Assembly (NCBI RefSeq): GCF_007677875.1
Contig: NZ_VEDO01000002.1
Location: 248,001 to 312,000 of the forward strand
DNA: 64,000 nucleotides
Direction: 5' to 3'
From: Variovorax boronicumulans
Lineage (GTDB): Bacteria > Pseudomonadota > Gammaproteobacteria > Burkholderiales > Burkholderiaceae_C
The notes beneath the pieces are model-generated. The model saw only the letters and a program-made list of their open reading frames with translations. It was not told the origin of the DNA and did no database searches. Shown here in pieces: positions 26,408 through 35,695 of the stretch; within the stretch, counting starts at the first letter, position 1; each line of letters begins with the position of its first letter. The position numbers were made by a program, and so were the translations under genes.

Positions 26408-28039
26408 TCAGGCGCCTGCCAAGGCCACGGACAGGCCGCTGTTCGAGCGCTCCGCCTGGCGCGCGGCGGGGGCGGCTTCGGCCGCCAGCAGGCGGAACAC
26501 CGCCACCGCCGCGACGAGCTCGCGCGCCTGACTCTGCAGGCTGCTGGCAGCGGCGGCGCTTTCCTCGACCAGCGCAGCGTTCTGCTGGGTCGTGAGGTCC
26601 ATCTGTGCCACGGCCTGGCCGATCTGGTCCACGCCCAGGCTCTGCTCCTGGCTGGCGGTGCTGATGGCGGCCATCAGCTCGGACACGCGCTGCACTGCGT
26701 CCACGATCTCCTGCATGGTGCTGCCGGCGCGGCCGACGAGGGCCGTGCCGTGCTCGACCCGGGCGGTGCTGGCCGTGATCAGCTTGCGGATTTCCTTGGC
26801 CGCCTCGGCGCTGCGCTGGGCCAGCGTGCGCACCTCACCGGCCACGACCGCGAAGCCGCGGCCCTGTTCGCCGGCACGGGCGGCTTCCACGGCCGCATTG
26901 AGCGCCAGGATGTTGGTCTGGAACGCGATGCCGTCGATCACGCCGATGATCTCGCCGATCTGCTGCGCGCTGTCCTGAATGCCCCCCATCGTGGTCACGA
27001 CCTCGCCCACCACCGTGCCGCCGCGGGCGGCCACCGCCGAGGCAGCCCCGGCCAGTTCGCCCGCCTGGCGGGCGTTCTCGGCGTTGTGGCGCACGGTGGT
27101 GCCCAGCTGCTCCATCGCGGCGGCGGTCTGCTGCAAGGCAGAGGCCTGTTCTTCGGTGCGCTGGCTCAGGTCGTTGTTGCCCAGGGCGATCTGCGTGCTC
27201 GCAGCGGAGACGCTTTCGGCATTGCCGCGCACGGCCTGCACGGTGTCGACCAGGCCTTGCTGCATGCGCTGCAGCGCGGCCAGCAAGCGGCCGGTCTCGT
27301 CGTTCGAGGTGGTGGCGATGGGCGTGCCGAGGTCGCCGGCGGCGATGCGGTCGGCCGCCTGCACGGCCTGGTCCAGTGGCCGGGTGATGCCCCGCGTGAT
27401 CCACCAGCCCGCCACGATGGCGGCCCCCATGGCCAGCAGGCACAGCGCGATGAGCTGGGCGCGCTGACGGCCGTAGTCCACGGCGGCCTGCAGCTGAAGA
27501 TCGCGCGTGCGTTGTTCGGTGTAGTCGACATAGGCCTTCGTGGCGCGCACCAGGGCCGCCAGCAGCGGGCGGCACTCGGCGTTCATGCGCGCGATGGCCT
27601 GCTCGCGCTGGTGGTTGAGCGCGAGGTCGACGATGGCCAGCGCGATGGGGCCGTAGCGCTGCTCGATCTGGCCGATGTCCGCAGCAAGCCGGTGTGCCTG
27701 CTCCGCGGCGGTGGGGTCGGCCGCGAGCATGCGGCCCAGCTGCGCAAGCTGTTCCTGCACCTGCTGGTGGGCAGCGGTCACGGCGGCCTTCTCCGCGGCG
27801 AGGTCGGCATCCAGGGTCACCAGCACGAGGTTGCGCGCGGCGATGGCCCGGTCGTCCACGGCAGCACGCACGTGGGCGGCCACGGTGGCGCGGGCGTTCA
27901 GTCCCTGGGTGTAGTGCAGGAAGCGGTCGTTGGCGGCCGCCAGTTCCAACAGTGCCAGGCCGGCGACGGCCAGGACCAGGGCAGTCAGGCCGCCGAACGC
28001 CAGGGCCAGCCGGGCGCGAATGCTCAAGTTGCTCAACAT
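26408..28039 (-). CDS. Methyl-accepting chemotaxis protein
   Basis: Chemoreceptor of 543 residues. TM1 is at about 11-31 ([20 protein letters not shown]), a four-helix-bundle periplasmic domain with several Ala/Gln-rich helices follows to about residue 187, TM2 is at about 188-210, then HAMP and the cytoplasmic signalling hairpin with [20 protein letters not shown]. The tail ends in [10 protein letters not shown] without a CheR-binding pentapeptide. The periplasmic helices contain the 4HB_MCP-like pattern, which binds small organic ligands in other members. Ligand unknown. Confidence 0.95.
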   Translation of the reverse strand: MLSNLSIRARLALAFGGLTALVLAVAGLALLELAAANDRFLHYTQGLNARATVAAHVRAAVDDRAIAARNLVLVTLDADLAAEKAAVTAAHQQVQEQLAQLGRMLAADPTAAEQAHRLAADIGQIEQRYGPIALAIVDLALNHQREQAIARMNAECRPLLAALVRATKAYVDYTEQRTRDLQLQAAVDYGRQRAQLIALCLLAMGAAIVAGWWITRGITRPLDQAVQAADRIAAGDLGTPIATTSNDETGRLLAALQRMQQGLVDTVQAVRGNAESVSAASTQIALGNNDLSQRTEEQASALQQTAAAMEQLGTTVRHNAENARQAGELAGAASAVAARGGTVVGEVVTTMGGIQDSAQQIGEIIGVIDGIAFQTNILALNAAVEAARAGEQGRGFAVVAGEVRTLAQRSAEAAKEIRKLITASTARVEHGTALVGRAGSTMQEIVDAVQRVSELMAAISTASQEQSLGVDQIGQAVAQMDLTTQQNAALVEESAAAASSLQSQARELVAAVAVFRLLAAEAAPAARQAERSNSGLSVALAGA

Positions 28040-28500
28040 CGTCCTCGTCCTGTGGTGTTTGAAATCCGGTCTTTGCCGGAGCGTTCACGACTGTAGGCGC
28101 GTGGCCCGCCGCAAATGTCGCGCAACTGTGACGCAGGTGGCCGCGCGGTCGTCGTGCAGCCCACCGGCCGCGCAGGCCGCTCTTTCAGACACCTCGCGCA
28201 GCGGCGTCCCAGGCGATGTCGATGTGGCGCTGCTCGCGCGCGTGCTGGCCGCGCACCATGGCCGAGCGTTGCATTTGGGCCAGGTGCTGGCTGCGCCCGT
28301 GACCGCCGCGCATGCCGACCCCGCGGCCACCACACCGGGCTTCAGTACCACGCCGCAGCAGGAGAACATCGGCCCGAACCCGCGGCGCGCGCGGCGCGCC
28401 ACGCAGACCGCGGCGGCATGGCGTGACCGCCACAGTCCCTTCACAATCGTGCAGAGGGCGCGCGCACAATGCCATGTAAGCATTCGTTAAGGGTGACCGC
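28040..28500. other. Long intergenic stretch with no recognisable gene
   Basis: This 461-base gap separates the second chemoreceptor (minus) from the signalling island (plus). Both strands have open frames, but none shows a recognisable motif, a good ribosome site and plausible codon pattern together. It must hold the promoters of both flanking genes. Near 28470-28490 the sequence becomes AT-richer (GTAAGCATTCGTTAAGG), a reasonable place for the kinase promoter. I see no repeats or RNA. Confidence 0.4.
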
Positions 28501-29985
28501 ATGCGGCCGTTCGATGTCGTCGATCTGTTGAAGACCCAGCTCCCGGACGCCGCGGTCCTGACGGGCGCCGACGGTGTCGTGGCGTACTGGAGTACTGGTG
28601 CACAGACGATGTACGGGTATACGCCGGAGGAGGCGGTCGACCGCGACATCGCATCGCTGATCGTCTCGCCGGCCCAGGCGCACGAACACGCGCAGCGCCT
28701 GCGCGAGGCCCTGGAACTGGGGCAGGTGACCTTCGAGTCGGTGCGGCGCAGGCGTGACGGCTCGCTGCTGTACGCCGATGTGTCGGCCAAGCGCGTCAGC
28801 GTGCCGGGCGAGACCGAGACGCTGCTCATGTTCGTCGAAAAGGACGTCACGCCGATCAAGGTCCTGCGCGACGCACGCCTCATGGAGGCACGCTTTCGCG
28901 ACCTGCTGGAATCCACGCCGGACGGCATCGTTCTGGCCAATCCCACCGGCCACATCGTCATCGCCAACAGCCAGGCCGAGCGGCTGTTCGGCTACACCGC
29001 CGGCGAACTACTGGGCAAGTCCGTGGACGCGCTGCTGCCCGAGCGCTACCGCAAGGCCCACGTGGGGCACCGGGCCAACTACCTGTTCCAGCCGCGCAAG
29101 CGGGCCATGGGCTCGGGCCTGGACCTGGCGGGCCGCCGCAAGGACGGCAGCGAGTTTCCGATCGAGATCAGCCTGTCGCCGCTGCATACCGAGGAGAGTG
29201 CCTTCGTGATGAGCGCGATCCGCGACATCAGCGAACGCAAGAACTTCGAGAAGGCGCTGCAGGAGAAGAACCTGGAGCTGGCCAGCGCCAACCAGGCCAA
29301 GGACCGCTTCCTGGCCAGCATGAGCCATGAACTGCGCACGCCCCTGAACGCCATCATCGGCTTCACGGGCACCTTGCTGATGCGCCTGCCGGGGCCGCTG
29401 ACCGGAGACCAGGAAAAGCAGCTGCGCACGGTGCAGGGCAGCGCACGCCACCTGCTGGCACTCATCAACGACCTGCTGGACGTGGCCAAGATCGAGGCCG
29501 GCAAGATCGAGCTGCATCCCGAGCCCGTGGACGGCCGCACCGTGCTGGAAGAGGTGGCCGCCGCGCTGCGGCCGCAGGCCGAGCTCAAGGGGCTGGCGTT
29601 CGCGCTGGATCTGCCGGCGCAGGTGCGCATGCTGCACACGGACCGGCGCGCGCTGAGCCAGATCGTCATCAACCTGACCAGCAACGCGATCAAGTTCACG
29701 CAGACCGGTGCCGTGCGCCTGTCGCTGGTGCAGCAGGACCTGGAGCGCGGTGGCCGCACCGACTTTGTCGTGGAAGACACCGGCGAGGGCATCGCGCCGG
29801 CCGACCAGGCCAAGCTGTTCGGCGCGTTCAGCCGCATCGAGCAGCGCCGCGGACCGCAACCCGAGGGCACCGGCCTGGGTCTGCACCTGAGCCGCAAGCT
29901 GGCCATCGTGCTCGGTGGCGACATCCTCGTGGACAGCGAGCCGGGCCGCGGCAGCCGCTTCACGCTGGCTCTGCCGGAGGCATGA
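28501..29985 (+). CDS. PAS-PAS soluble sensor histidine kinase
   Basis: Cytoplasmic kinase of 494 residues with no membrane segment. PAS1 is at about 10-118 (WSTGAQTMYGYTPEEAV), PAS2 at about 127-245 (TPDGIVLANPTGHIVIANSQ, closing with RDISERKNFE), a short coiled coil, HisKA with MSHELRTPLNAIIG (His276), then HATPase with NLTSNAIKFT, EDTGEGI and GTGLGLHLS boxes. PAS1 probably binds a small molecule or cofactor; none can be named. It overlaps the next receiver gene by four bases, so the two are made together and the receiver is its likely first phosphate acceptor. Confidence 0.93.
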   Translation: MRPFDVVDLLKTQLPDAAVLTGADGVVAYWSTGAQTMYGYTPEEAVDRDIASLIVSPAQAHEHAQRLREALELGQVTFESVRRRRDGSLLYADVSAKRVSVPGETETLLMFVEKDVTPIKVLRDARLMEARFRDLLESTPDGIVLANPTGHIVIANSQAERLFGYTAGELLGKSVDALLPERYRKAHVGHRANYLFQPRKRAMGSGLDLAGRRKDGSEFPIEISLSPLHTEESAFVMSAIRDISERKNFEKALQEKNLELASANQAKDRFLASMSHELRTPLNAIIGFTGTLLMRLPGPLTGDQEKQLRTVQGSARHLLALINDLLDVAKIEAGKIELHPEPVDGRTVLEEVAAALRPQAELKGLAFALDLPAQVRMLHTDRRALSQIVINLTSNAIKFTQTGAVRLSLVQQDLERGGRTDFVVEDTGEGIAPADQAKLFGAFSRIEQRRGPQPEGTGLGLHLSRKLAIVLGGDILVDSEPGRGSRFTLALPEA

Positions 29986-30377
29986 ACATGGCCGCACGCA
30001 TCCTGGTCGTCGAGGACAACGCCGCCAACCTGGAGCTGGCGCGCTACCTGTTGGCCAGCGCCGGCCACGAGGTGCTGCTGGCCGGCGACGGACGGGCCGG
30101 CCTGGCTCTGGCCATGCGCGAGCAGCCCGACCTCATCATCAGCGACCTGCAGATGCCCGTCATGGACGGCTATGCGCTGATGGCCGCGCTCAGGGCGTCG
30201 CCGGCCTGCGCGCAGACGCCCGTGCTGGCGCTCACGGCGTTCTCGATGCCGGGCGACCGCGACGCGGTCATGCGGGCCGGCTTCACGGGTTACCTGTCCA
30301 AGCCGATCGAGCCCGAGCACTTCATCGGCCAGGTCGCCGGTTACCTGGCCGGGCGCCTGGCGCAGCGGGAGCACTGA
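29982..30377 (+). CDS. Stand-alone response regulator receiver protein
   Basis: Single-domain CheY/DivK-like receiver of 131 residues: acidic pair at E11-D12, phospho-acceptor Asp55 in IISDLQMP, Thr in LALTAF, Lys107 in LSKPIEP. It has no output domain, so it acts as a phosphate shuttle or by protein contact. ATGA overlap with the kinase upstream and only one base to the GTG of the large EAL protein downstream mean all three are one translational unit. Confidence 0.92.
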   Translation: MNMAARILVVEDNAANLELARYLLASAGHEVLLAGDGRAGLALAMREQPDLIISDLQMPVMDGYALMAALRASPACAQTPVLALTAFSMPGDRDAVMRAGFTGYLSKPIEPEHFIGQVAGYLAGRLAQREH

Positions 30378-30378
30378 G

Positions 30379-33300
30379 GTGGCCCGCATCCTGGTCGTGG
30401 ACGACGTCGCGGTGAACCGCGACTTCGTTTGCACCTTGCTGGGTTACGCGGGCCATGTGCTGGCCGAGGCAGCCGATGGCGAGGAGGCACTCGCGCAGGT
30501 GCGTGCCTTCCGCCCCGATCTCGTGGTCTGCGACATCCTGATGCCGCGCATGGACGGCTACGAGTTCGTGCGCCACCTGCGCGGAGATCCAGCGCTCGCG
30601 CGGACAGAGGTGGTCTTCTTCACTGCCACGTTTTTAGAGCAGGAGGCGCGCCAGCTGGCGCGTGCCTGCGGCGTGCAGCTGGTGCTGACCAAGCCCTGCG
30701 AGCCCGAGGAACTGCTGGCCACCGTGGGCCGCGCGCTGGCCGAGCCGGATGGCGACAAGCCCGCGACCGCCCTGCCGGATTTCGACCGCGACCACCTGCG
30801 GCTCGTGACCGACAAGCTGGCGCAGAAAGCAGACGAACTCGAGCAGACCAACCGGCGGCTCGCAGGGCTCATCGAACTGGGCGTGCGGCTCGCCTCCGAA
30901 CGCGACCCGGCCGTGCTGCTCGACGCGTTCTGCCATGGTGTGCGCAGGCTCTTCGGGGCGCGGCTGGCCCTGCTGGCGATCCGGGCGCACGGCGCTGAGG
31001 CGCCGGCCAGCGTGCTGGCGTGCGACGGCCACGGCGCCCAGCTGGCGTGGCCCGAGCGGCTGCTGCGCGAGACGGCGCTGGACATCGATGCCGTGCAGGC
31101 CTGCCGCTTCGACGCCGGCGGCGGCAATCTTGCGCTGCGCACCGCCGTGCTGCGCCATCTGCCGGATGCCTGCGACGCGCTGCTGGCGCCGGTCGCGTCG
31201 CTGCACCACACGCATGGCTGGATCCTGCTCGTCGACGGGCCCGGACCGGCCGGCTTCAGCGGTGAGGACGAGCGCACGCTGGGCGTGCAGGCGGCGCAGG
31301 TGGGGCGCGTCTACGAGAACGGCAAGCTCTACGCCAAGGTACAGCAGCAGCTCGGGCTGCTGCAGGAGCAGGCCCGGGTGCGCGAGCACGAGGCCGCGCT
31401 GCTGCGCCTGGAGCACAACGTGGCACGCGCGCTGGCCACCGCCGACACCCTGGAGACGGGACTGTCCACGGTGCTGCAGGCCATCTGCGAGGCCCTGCAC
31501 AGGAAGCAGGGCCGCTTCTGGCAGGTCGACGAGGAGGCTGCGCTGCTGCGCCTGGCCGTGCAATGGAGCGCACCGGGCCTGGACGCCGAACCATCCCATG
31601 GCGAAGTCCTGCGCCCCGGTGAGGGGCTGGCAGGGCGGGTGTGGCGCACCGGCGAGCCGATGTGGGTGGCCGACCTGCACGCGGAGCCGCGGCTGGCCAA
31701 CCGCCGGGTGCTGCGCCAGGGCGGCGTCGCGAGCGCCATGGTGTTTCCGCTGTCGTGCGGCGGACGGATCTTCGGCGTGCTGAGCCTGCTGGGGGGAGGG
31801 CGCGGCGAAGACCCCGGCCAACGCATCCAGGCGTCGGCGCAGGTCATCGGCGAAATGCTGGGCCAGTTCCTGCAGCGCTGCCGGGCGCAGGCGGCCGTGG
31901 CCATGTCGCAGCAGTTCATCCGTTCCACGCTGGACTCGCTGCTCGAACACGTGTGCGTGATCGACGACGCGGGCGTGGTCCTGATGGTCAACCAGGCCTG
32001 GCGTGCCTTCGCATCCACCGCGGGCAGCAGCCAGGCCCGCCTGATGGAGGGCGCCAACTACCTGCAGGCCTGCGCGGCCGCCGAAGGCGAGGGCGCGCAG
32101 GCCGGCCAGGCCATGGCGGCGGGTCTGCGCCGCGTGATCGCCGGCGAGCTGCCCAGCTTCAGCCTGGAATACGCCTGCGATGCGCCGAGCGAGGCGCGCT
32201 GGTTCATCGCACGCGCCTCCCGTTTCGCCGGCAGCGGCCCGACGCGTGTGGTGGTGGCGCACGAGAACATCACCGAGCGCAAGCGTGCCGAGCAGCGTGT
32301 GCGCCGGCTGCACCGTGTCTCCACCGTGATGAGCGAGATCAACGCCCTGATCGTGCGCGTGAAGGCGCGCGACGAGCTCTTCCGCGACGCCTGCCGCATC
32401 GCCGTCGGCACCGGCAGCTTCAAGATGGCGTGGATCGGGGTGCTGCAGCAGGACCCGCTGCGCATCGACGTCGTCGCCGGCCAGGCCGACGGGGACGGCG
32501 AAGGGTATTTCGCGCGGCTCGGTGAGAAGCTGCGCGAGCACCTGCAGCTGAACAGCCCGCAGGCCGACCGGCTCATCGCGTGCCAGCAGCCTCTGGTGGT
32601 CAACGACATCGCCGCCAGCGCCTGGATGTCGCTGCGCGAGGCGTCGCTGCAGGCCGGCGCCCGCTCCGCGATCGCGCTGCCGCTGGTCGTCGGCGGCGCG
32701 ACACGCGGCATCGCCATGCTCTATGCCGACGAAGTCGACTTCTTCGACGACGACGAGCAGCGGCTGCTGCTGGAGCTGGCCGGCGACCTGTCCTTCGCCA
32801 TGGACCACCTGCAGCAGGCCGAGCAGCTCAACCACCTGGCCTATTACGACGCGTTGACCGGGCATGCCAACGGCATGCTGTTCCACGAGCGCGTGACGCA
32901 GTTTCTGGAGTCGTCGGACGGCAGCAGCGGTGCCCTGGCCGTGGCGGTGCTGGACGTGGAGCGCTTCAAGTCGATCAACGACGTCTGGGGCCGCCATGTC
33001 GGCGACGAGCTGCTGCGCCAGGTGGCGGCGCGCATGCTGGCCGCGCTCGGCGACCGTGGGCGCATGGCGCGCGTGGGGCCGGACCAGTTCGCGATCGTGC
33101 TGCCGAACGTGCCGCAGGGCATCGAGCTGCTGCGCAAGCTCGACGATCTGTACGCCGCGTGCTTCGGCGCCACCTTCGCCTGCACCCATTCGACGCTGCA
33201 TGTGGGCGCGCGCATCGGCGTGGCCCTGTTCCCGGCGGATGGAGCCGACGCGGAGACCCTGTTCCGCAACGCCGAGACGGCGGTCAAGCGGGCCAAGCGC

Positions 33301-34173
33301 TCGGCAGAGCGGATCCTGCTGCACGACGCACAGATCGCCCAGGCCATCGCCGAGAAGATCGCCCTGGAGATGCGGCTGCGCGATGCGCTCAAGCGCGGGC
33401 ATTTCGTGCTGCACTACCAGCCCAAGGTGGACGCGGCATCGCGGTGCATCGTCGGCGCCGAGGCCCTGATCCGCTGGCAGGACCCCGAGCTGGGGCTGGT
33501 GCCGCCGGCCAGGTTCATCCCGCTCATGGAGGAGACCGGGCTGATCGTGGAGATCGGCTCGTGGGCCCTGCGGCAGGCCATGGCGGACCACCGCCACTGG
33601 CGCGCATGCGGCCTCGCGCCGCCGCCGGTCGCGGTCAATGTCTCGGCGGTGCAGCTGCTGCGCAGCGACTTCGTGGAGACGGTGCTCTCCGTCCTCGGCG
33701 AACAGCGGGGCGAGCGGTGCATCGCGCTGGAGATCACCGAAAGCGCCGCGATGGCCGACGTGGTGCAGACCATCGCCAAGCTGGAGCGGCTGCGCGCGCA
33801 GGGCATCGCGCTGGCGATCGACGATTTCGGCACCGGCTATTCCTCGCTGGCCTACCTGCACCGGCTGCCGGCCCAGGTGCTCAAGATCGACCGGGCCTTC
33901 GTCATGGCGATGAACGAGGACAGCAGCAGCCTCGCGCTGGTGTCCACCATGGTGTCGCTGGCGCATGCCCTGCGCATGGAGGTGGTGGCCGAAGGGGTGG
34001 AGACCGATGCGCAGGCGGACACCCTGTGCCGCCTGGGCTGCGACCAGCTGCAGGGCTATCTGGTCGGGCGCCCCGTGCCGCCCGCGGCCTTTGCCGGCCT
34101 GCTGGCGCCGGCGCTGGAGCACCATGCCGAAACGGCACCACCGCTGGCGCCGAATGGCGATGCGCACTGGTAA
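30379..34173 (+). CDS. Multidomain REC-GAF-GAF-PAS-GAF-GGDEF-EAL protein
   Basis: A 1264-residue cytoplasmic response regulator for c-di-GMP. The GTG start is one base after the previous stop. The N-terminal receiver has Asp52 in VCDILMPRMDG. Three GAF-like modules (about 165-330, 350-505, 645-815) and one PAS (about 510-640) follow. The GGDEF domain (about 820-985) is degenerate: the signature position reads RVGPDQF, so cyclase activity is unlikely, though it may bind GTP. The EAL domain (about 1000-1245) keeps EALIRW, EITES, DDFGTGYSSL and EGVET, so it should hydrolyse c-di-GMP. Phosphorylation by the neighbouring kinase through the receiver is the likely control. The domain borders are estimates. 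Confidence 0.93.
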   Translation: MARILVVDDVAVNRDFVCTLLGYAGHVLAEAADGEEALAQVRAFRPDLVVCDILMPRMDGYEFVRHLRGDPALARTEVVFFTATFLEQEARQLARACGVQLVLTKPCEPEELLATVGRALAEPDGDKPATALPDFDRDHLRLVTDKLAQKADELEQTNRRLAGLIELGVRLASERDPAVLLDAFCHGVRRLFGARLALLAIRAHGAEAPASVLACDGHGAQLAWPERLLRETALDIDAVQACRFDAGGGNLALRTAVLRHLPDACDALLAPVASLHHTHGWILLVDGPGPAGFSGEDERTLGVQAAQVGRVYENGKLYAKVQQQLGLLQEQARVREHEAALLRLEHNVARALATADTLETGLSTVLQAICEALHRKQGRFWQVDEEAALLRLAVQWSAPGLDAEPSHGEVLRPGEGLAGRVWRTGEPMWVADLHAEPRLANRRVLRQGGVASAMVFPLSCGGRIFGVLSLLGGGRGEDPGQRIQASAQVIGEMLGQFLQRCRAQAAVAMSQQFIRSTLDSLLEHVCVIDDAGVVLMVNQAWRAFASTAGSSQARLMEGANYLQACAAAEGEGAQAGQAMAAGLRRVIAGELPSFSLEYACDAPSEARWFIARASRFAGSGPTRVVVAHENITERKRAEQRVRRLHRVSTVMSEINALIVRVKARDELFRDACRIAVGTGSFKMAWIGVLQQDPLRIDVVAGQADGDGEGYFARLGEKLREHLQLNSPQADRLIACQQPLVVNDIAASAWMSLREASLQAGARSAIALPLVVGGATRGIAMLYADEVDFFDDDEQRLLLELAGDLSFAMDHLQQAEQLNHLAYYDALTGHANGMLFHERVTQFLESSDGSSGALAVAVLDVERFKSINDVWGRHVGDELLRQVAARMLAALGDRGRMARVGPDQFAIVLPNVPQGIELLRKLDDLYAACFGATFACTHSTLHVGARIGVALFPADGADAETLFRNAETAVKRAKRSAERILLHDAQIAQAIAEKIALEMRLRDALKRGHFVLHYQPKVDAASRCIVGAEALIRWQDPELGLVPPARFIPLMEETGLIVEIGSWALRQAMADHRHWRACGLAPPPVAVNVSAVQLLRSDFVETVLSVLGEQRGERCIALEITESAAMADVVQTIAKLERLRAQGIALAIDDFGTGYSSLAYLHRLPAQVLKIDRAFVMAMNEDSSSLALVSTMVSLAHALRMEVVAEGVETDAQADTLCRLGCDQLQGYLVGRPVPPAAFAGLLAPALEHHAETAPPLAPNGDAHW

Positions 34174-34200
34174 AGTGCGAAAAATGATGAAAATGATGGA

Positions 34201-34962
34201 CTAACCGGGGCCTGCGGACGGCCCATCGCCGGCGCGTGGCTGCAGCGCCTTGCGCAGCACGGGCCAGTGCGTCTGCACGCTGGCCCAATCATCGCGCGCA
34301 CAGGCCGCGTCGATCGCCCTGGCACTGTGCGCGCCGCTGGCATGGCCCAGCGCCAGCAGCACCGTCTTGAGGTTGTGGGCAAGGCGTTTCATCGCGCTGC
34401 GGTCGCCCGCCGCGAATGCGCGCTCACCTTCGGCCAGGTCCAGCGGAAACTGCTGTTCGCAGGTGGCGCGGTAGCGTTGGTAGATGCGCAGGTTGCCGCC
34501 GAAGTAGGTCTGGACCACGTCAGCCGGTGGCACCTCGGGCATGGCAGGCATGGCGGGCGCGGTGCAGGGCGCAGCGGCCGCGGCCGGCACCGCCGCGATG
34601 GCGTCGTCCACGCAGCGGCGCAGCTGCGCCACCGGCACGGGCTTGTCCAGCAGCCGCCAGGCACCGAGCCGGACGAGGTCCGCACGGGCCGCGGCGGTCA
34701 GGCCGGCGCTGAGCACGGCCACGCGCGGCCCGCCGCCCAGCGTGGGTTGCCGGTGCAGGGCCTCGACCAGTTCCTGCCCCGAGGCAGCTTCCAGCATGAG
34801 GTCGGTCAGCACCAGCGCGAACGGCGCGGCCTGCAGCCAGGCCAGCGCATCGGCCACGTTGTCCGTCACGTGCAGCACGATGCCGGTGTCCTCCAGCGCC
34901 GCCTCGACGAAGCGCTGGACCGATGGCTCGTCCTCCACCAGCAGCACGTTGGGCAGGCTCAT
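34201..34962 (-). CDS. Response regulator with C-terminal HPt domain
   Basis: A 253-residue protein joining a receiver (Asp54 in VLTDLMLE, Lys107 in LLDKPVP) to a histidine phosphotransfer domain (His196 in KRLAHNLKTVLLALG) through an Ala/Pro-rich linker (about 122-148). Such a pair passes phosphate between kinases and regulators. It is convergent with the large EAL protein and overlaps the upstream HTH-receiver gene by four bases. The start at 34962 (MSLPNVLLVEDE) places the receiver at the N-terminus; the frame is open far upstream only because of GC bias. Confidence 0.9.
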   Translation of the reverse strand: MSLPNVLLVEDEPSVQRFVEAALEDTGIVLHVTDNVADALAWLQAAPFALVLTDLMLEAASGQELVEALHRQPTLGGGPRVAVLSAGLTAAARADLVRLGAWRLLDKPVPVAQLRRCVDDAIAAVPAAAAAPCTAPAMPAMPEVPPADVVQTYFGGNLRIYQRYRATCEQQFPLDLAEGERAFAAGDRSAMKRLAHNLKTVLLALGHASGAHSARAIDAACARDDWASVQTHWPVLRKALQPRAGDGPSAGPG

Positions 34963-35621
34963 GGCGATGGCGCGCCCGGCAGGGCCTGCGCCAGCAGCGC
35001 CGGCAGCTCGACAGCCAGCCGGGGCTTGTGCACCAGCGGCACGCCGGCCAGGGCGTAGGCGTAGGGCGCGCGCTCGTCCTCGTCGAGCGAGGTGATCACG
35101 ATCAGGCGGCTGTGCGCGAACTGGGGCTGCGAGCGCAGCGTGGCGATCAGCGTCGGCCCGTCGATGCCGGGCAGCAGGATGTCCACGATCAGCACGTCCG
35201 GCTGCAGCTGCCCGTACAGGGTGAGCCCGGTGATGCCGTCGCTGGCCACGTGCAGGTCCACGCCCGCGAAGCCGTCCTGCACCAGCAGCGCCACCAGCCG
35301 CTGGAAGTGCACGGAGTCCTCGATCAGCAGCACGCGCGGCCGGCGGGCGGCCGGCGCGGCCTGGACGCCGGCGGCGGGCGGGGCCGACGCGCCCTCGCGC
35401 TGCTGCGCCCATTGCTCCACCGATGCACGGGTGATGCGCCGGTGGCCGCCCGGCGTCTTCCAGGCCTGCAGGTCGCCACGGTCCACCATGAGCTGCACCG
35501 AACGCACGGCCAGGCCCAGCCACTTGGCCGCCTGCAGCGTGGTCAAGGTGTCCGCCTGGTTCGCGGCCTGCTCCACTACCTGCGTGGGCGCAGGGCGTGC
35601 GCTATTACCGATTTTTCGCAT
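34959..35621 (-). CDS. HTH-receiver fusion: excisionase-like DNA-binding domain plus REC
   Basis: A 220-residue protein with the DNA-binding part first and the receiver second, the reverse of the usual order. Residues 25-75 form a MerR/excisionase-type helix-turn-helix (TLQAAKWLGLAVRSVQLMV, then TPGGHRRITRASVEQW). After an Ala/Pro linker the receiver spans about 95-215, with ED at 101-102, Asp147 in IVDILLPGIDG and Lys in LVHKPRL. The ATG at 35621 is preferred; an in-frame Met at 35693 would overlap the divergent receiver gene. It is coupled by ATGA to the REC-HPt gene, its likely phosphate donor. The palindrome at 35635-35654, just upstream, is a natural binding site. Confidence 0.88.
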   Translation of the reverse strand: MRKIGNSARPAPTQVVEQAANQADTLTTLQAAKWLGLAVRSVQLMVDRGDLQAWKTPGGHRRITRASVEQWAQQREGASAPPAAGVQAAPAARRPRVLLIEDSVHFQRLVALLVQDGFAGVDLHVASDGITGLTLYGQLQPDVLIVDILLPGIDGPTLIATLRSQPQFAHSRLIVITSLDEDERAPYAYALAGVPLVHKPRLAVELPALLAQALPGAPSP

Positions 35622-35634
35622 TGCCGGGGATTCT

Positions 35635-35654
35635 AATTGATCAGCTGATGAATT
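35635..35654. promoter_or_regulatory. 20-bp palindrome between divergent regulator genes
   Basis: AATTGATCAGCTGATGAATT is a palindrome at nine of ten positions per half (only the G/G pair breaks it). It lies 14 bases upstream of the HTH-receiver ATG and 42 bases before the next receiver ATG on the other strand, inside an AT-rich island in otherwise GC-rich DNA. A TATGAT box at 35662-35667 lies just beyond it, pointing right. It looks like an operator for autoregulation of the divergent pair. Confidence 0.6.
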
Positions 35655-35695
35655 TGATAGATATGATTCGGCGCATTGCCACTTCGAGCCCATCC

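Noticed and set aside
28085-28483. 132-residue minus-strand frame in the long gap before the signalling island
   Set aside because: Cys/Ala/Arg-rich, no motif, no ribosome site; more likely chance in GC-rich non-coding DNA.
30634-34167. An 1177-residue minus-strand frame opposite the REC-GAF-EAL gene
   Set aside because: Antisense shadow; the plus-strand frame has intact REC and EAL motifs.
34201-35523. 440-residue version of the REC-HPt protein
   Set aside because: Its upstream half is antisense-free but out of frame with the HTH-REC gene; the receiver begins at the ATG at 34962.
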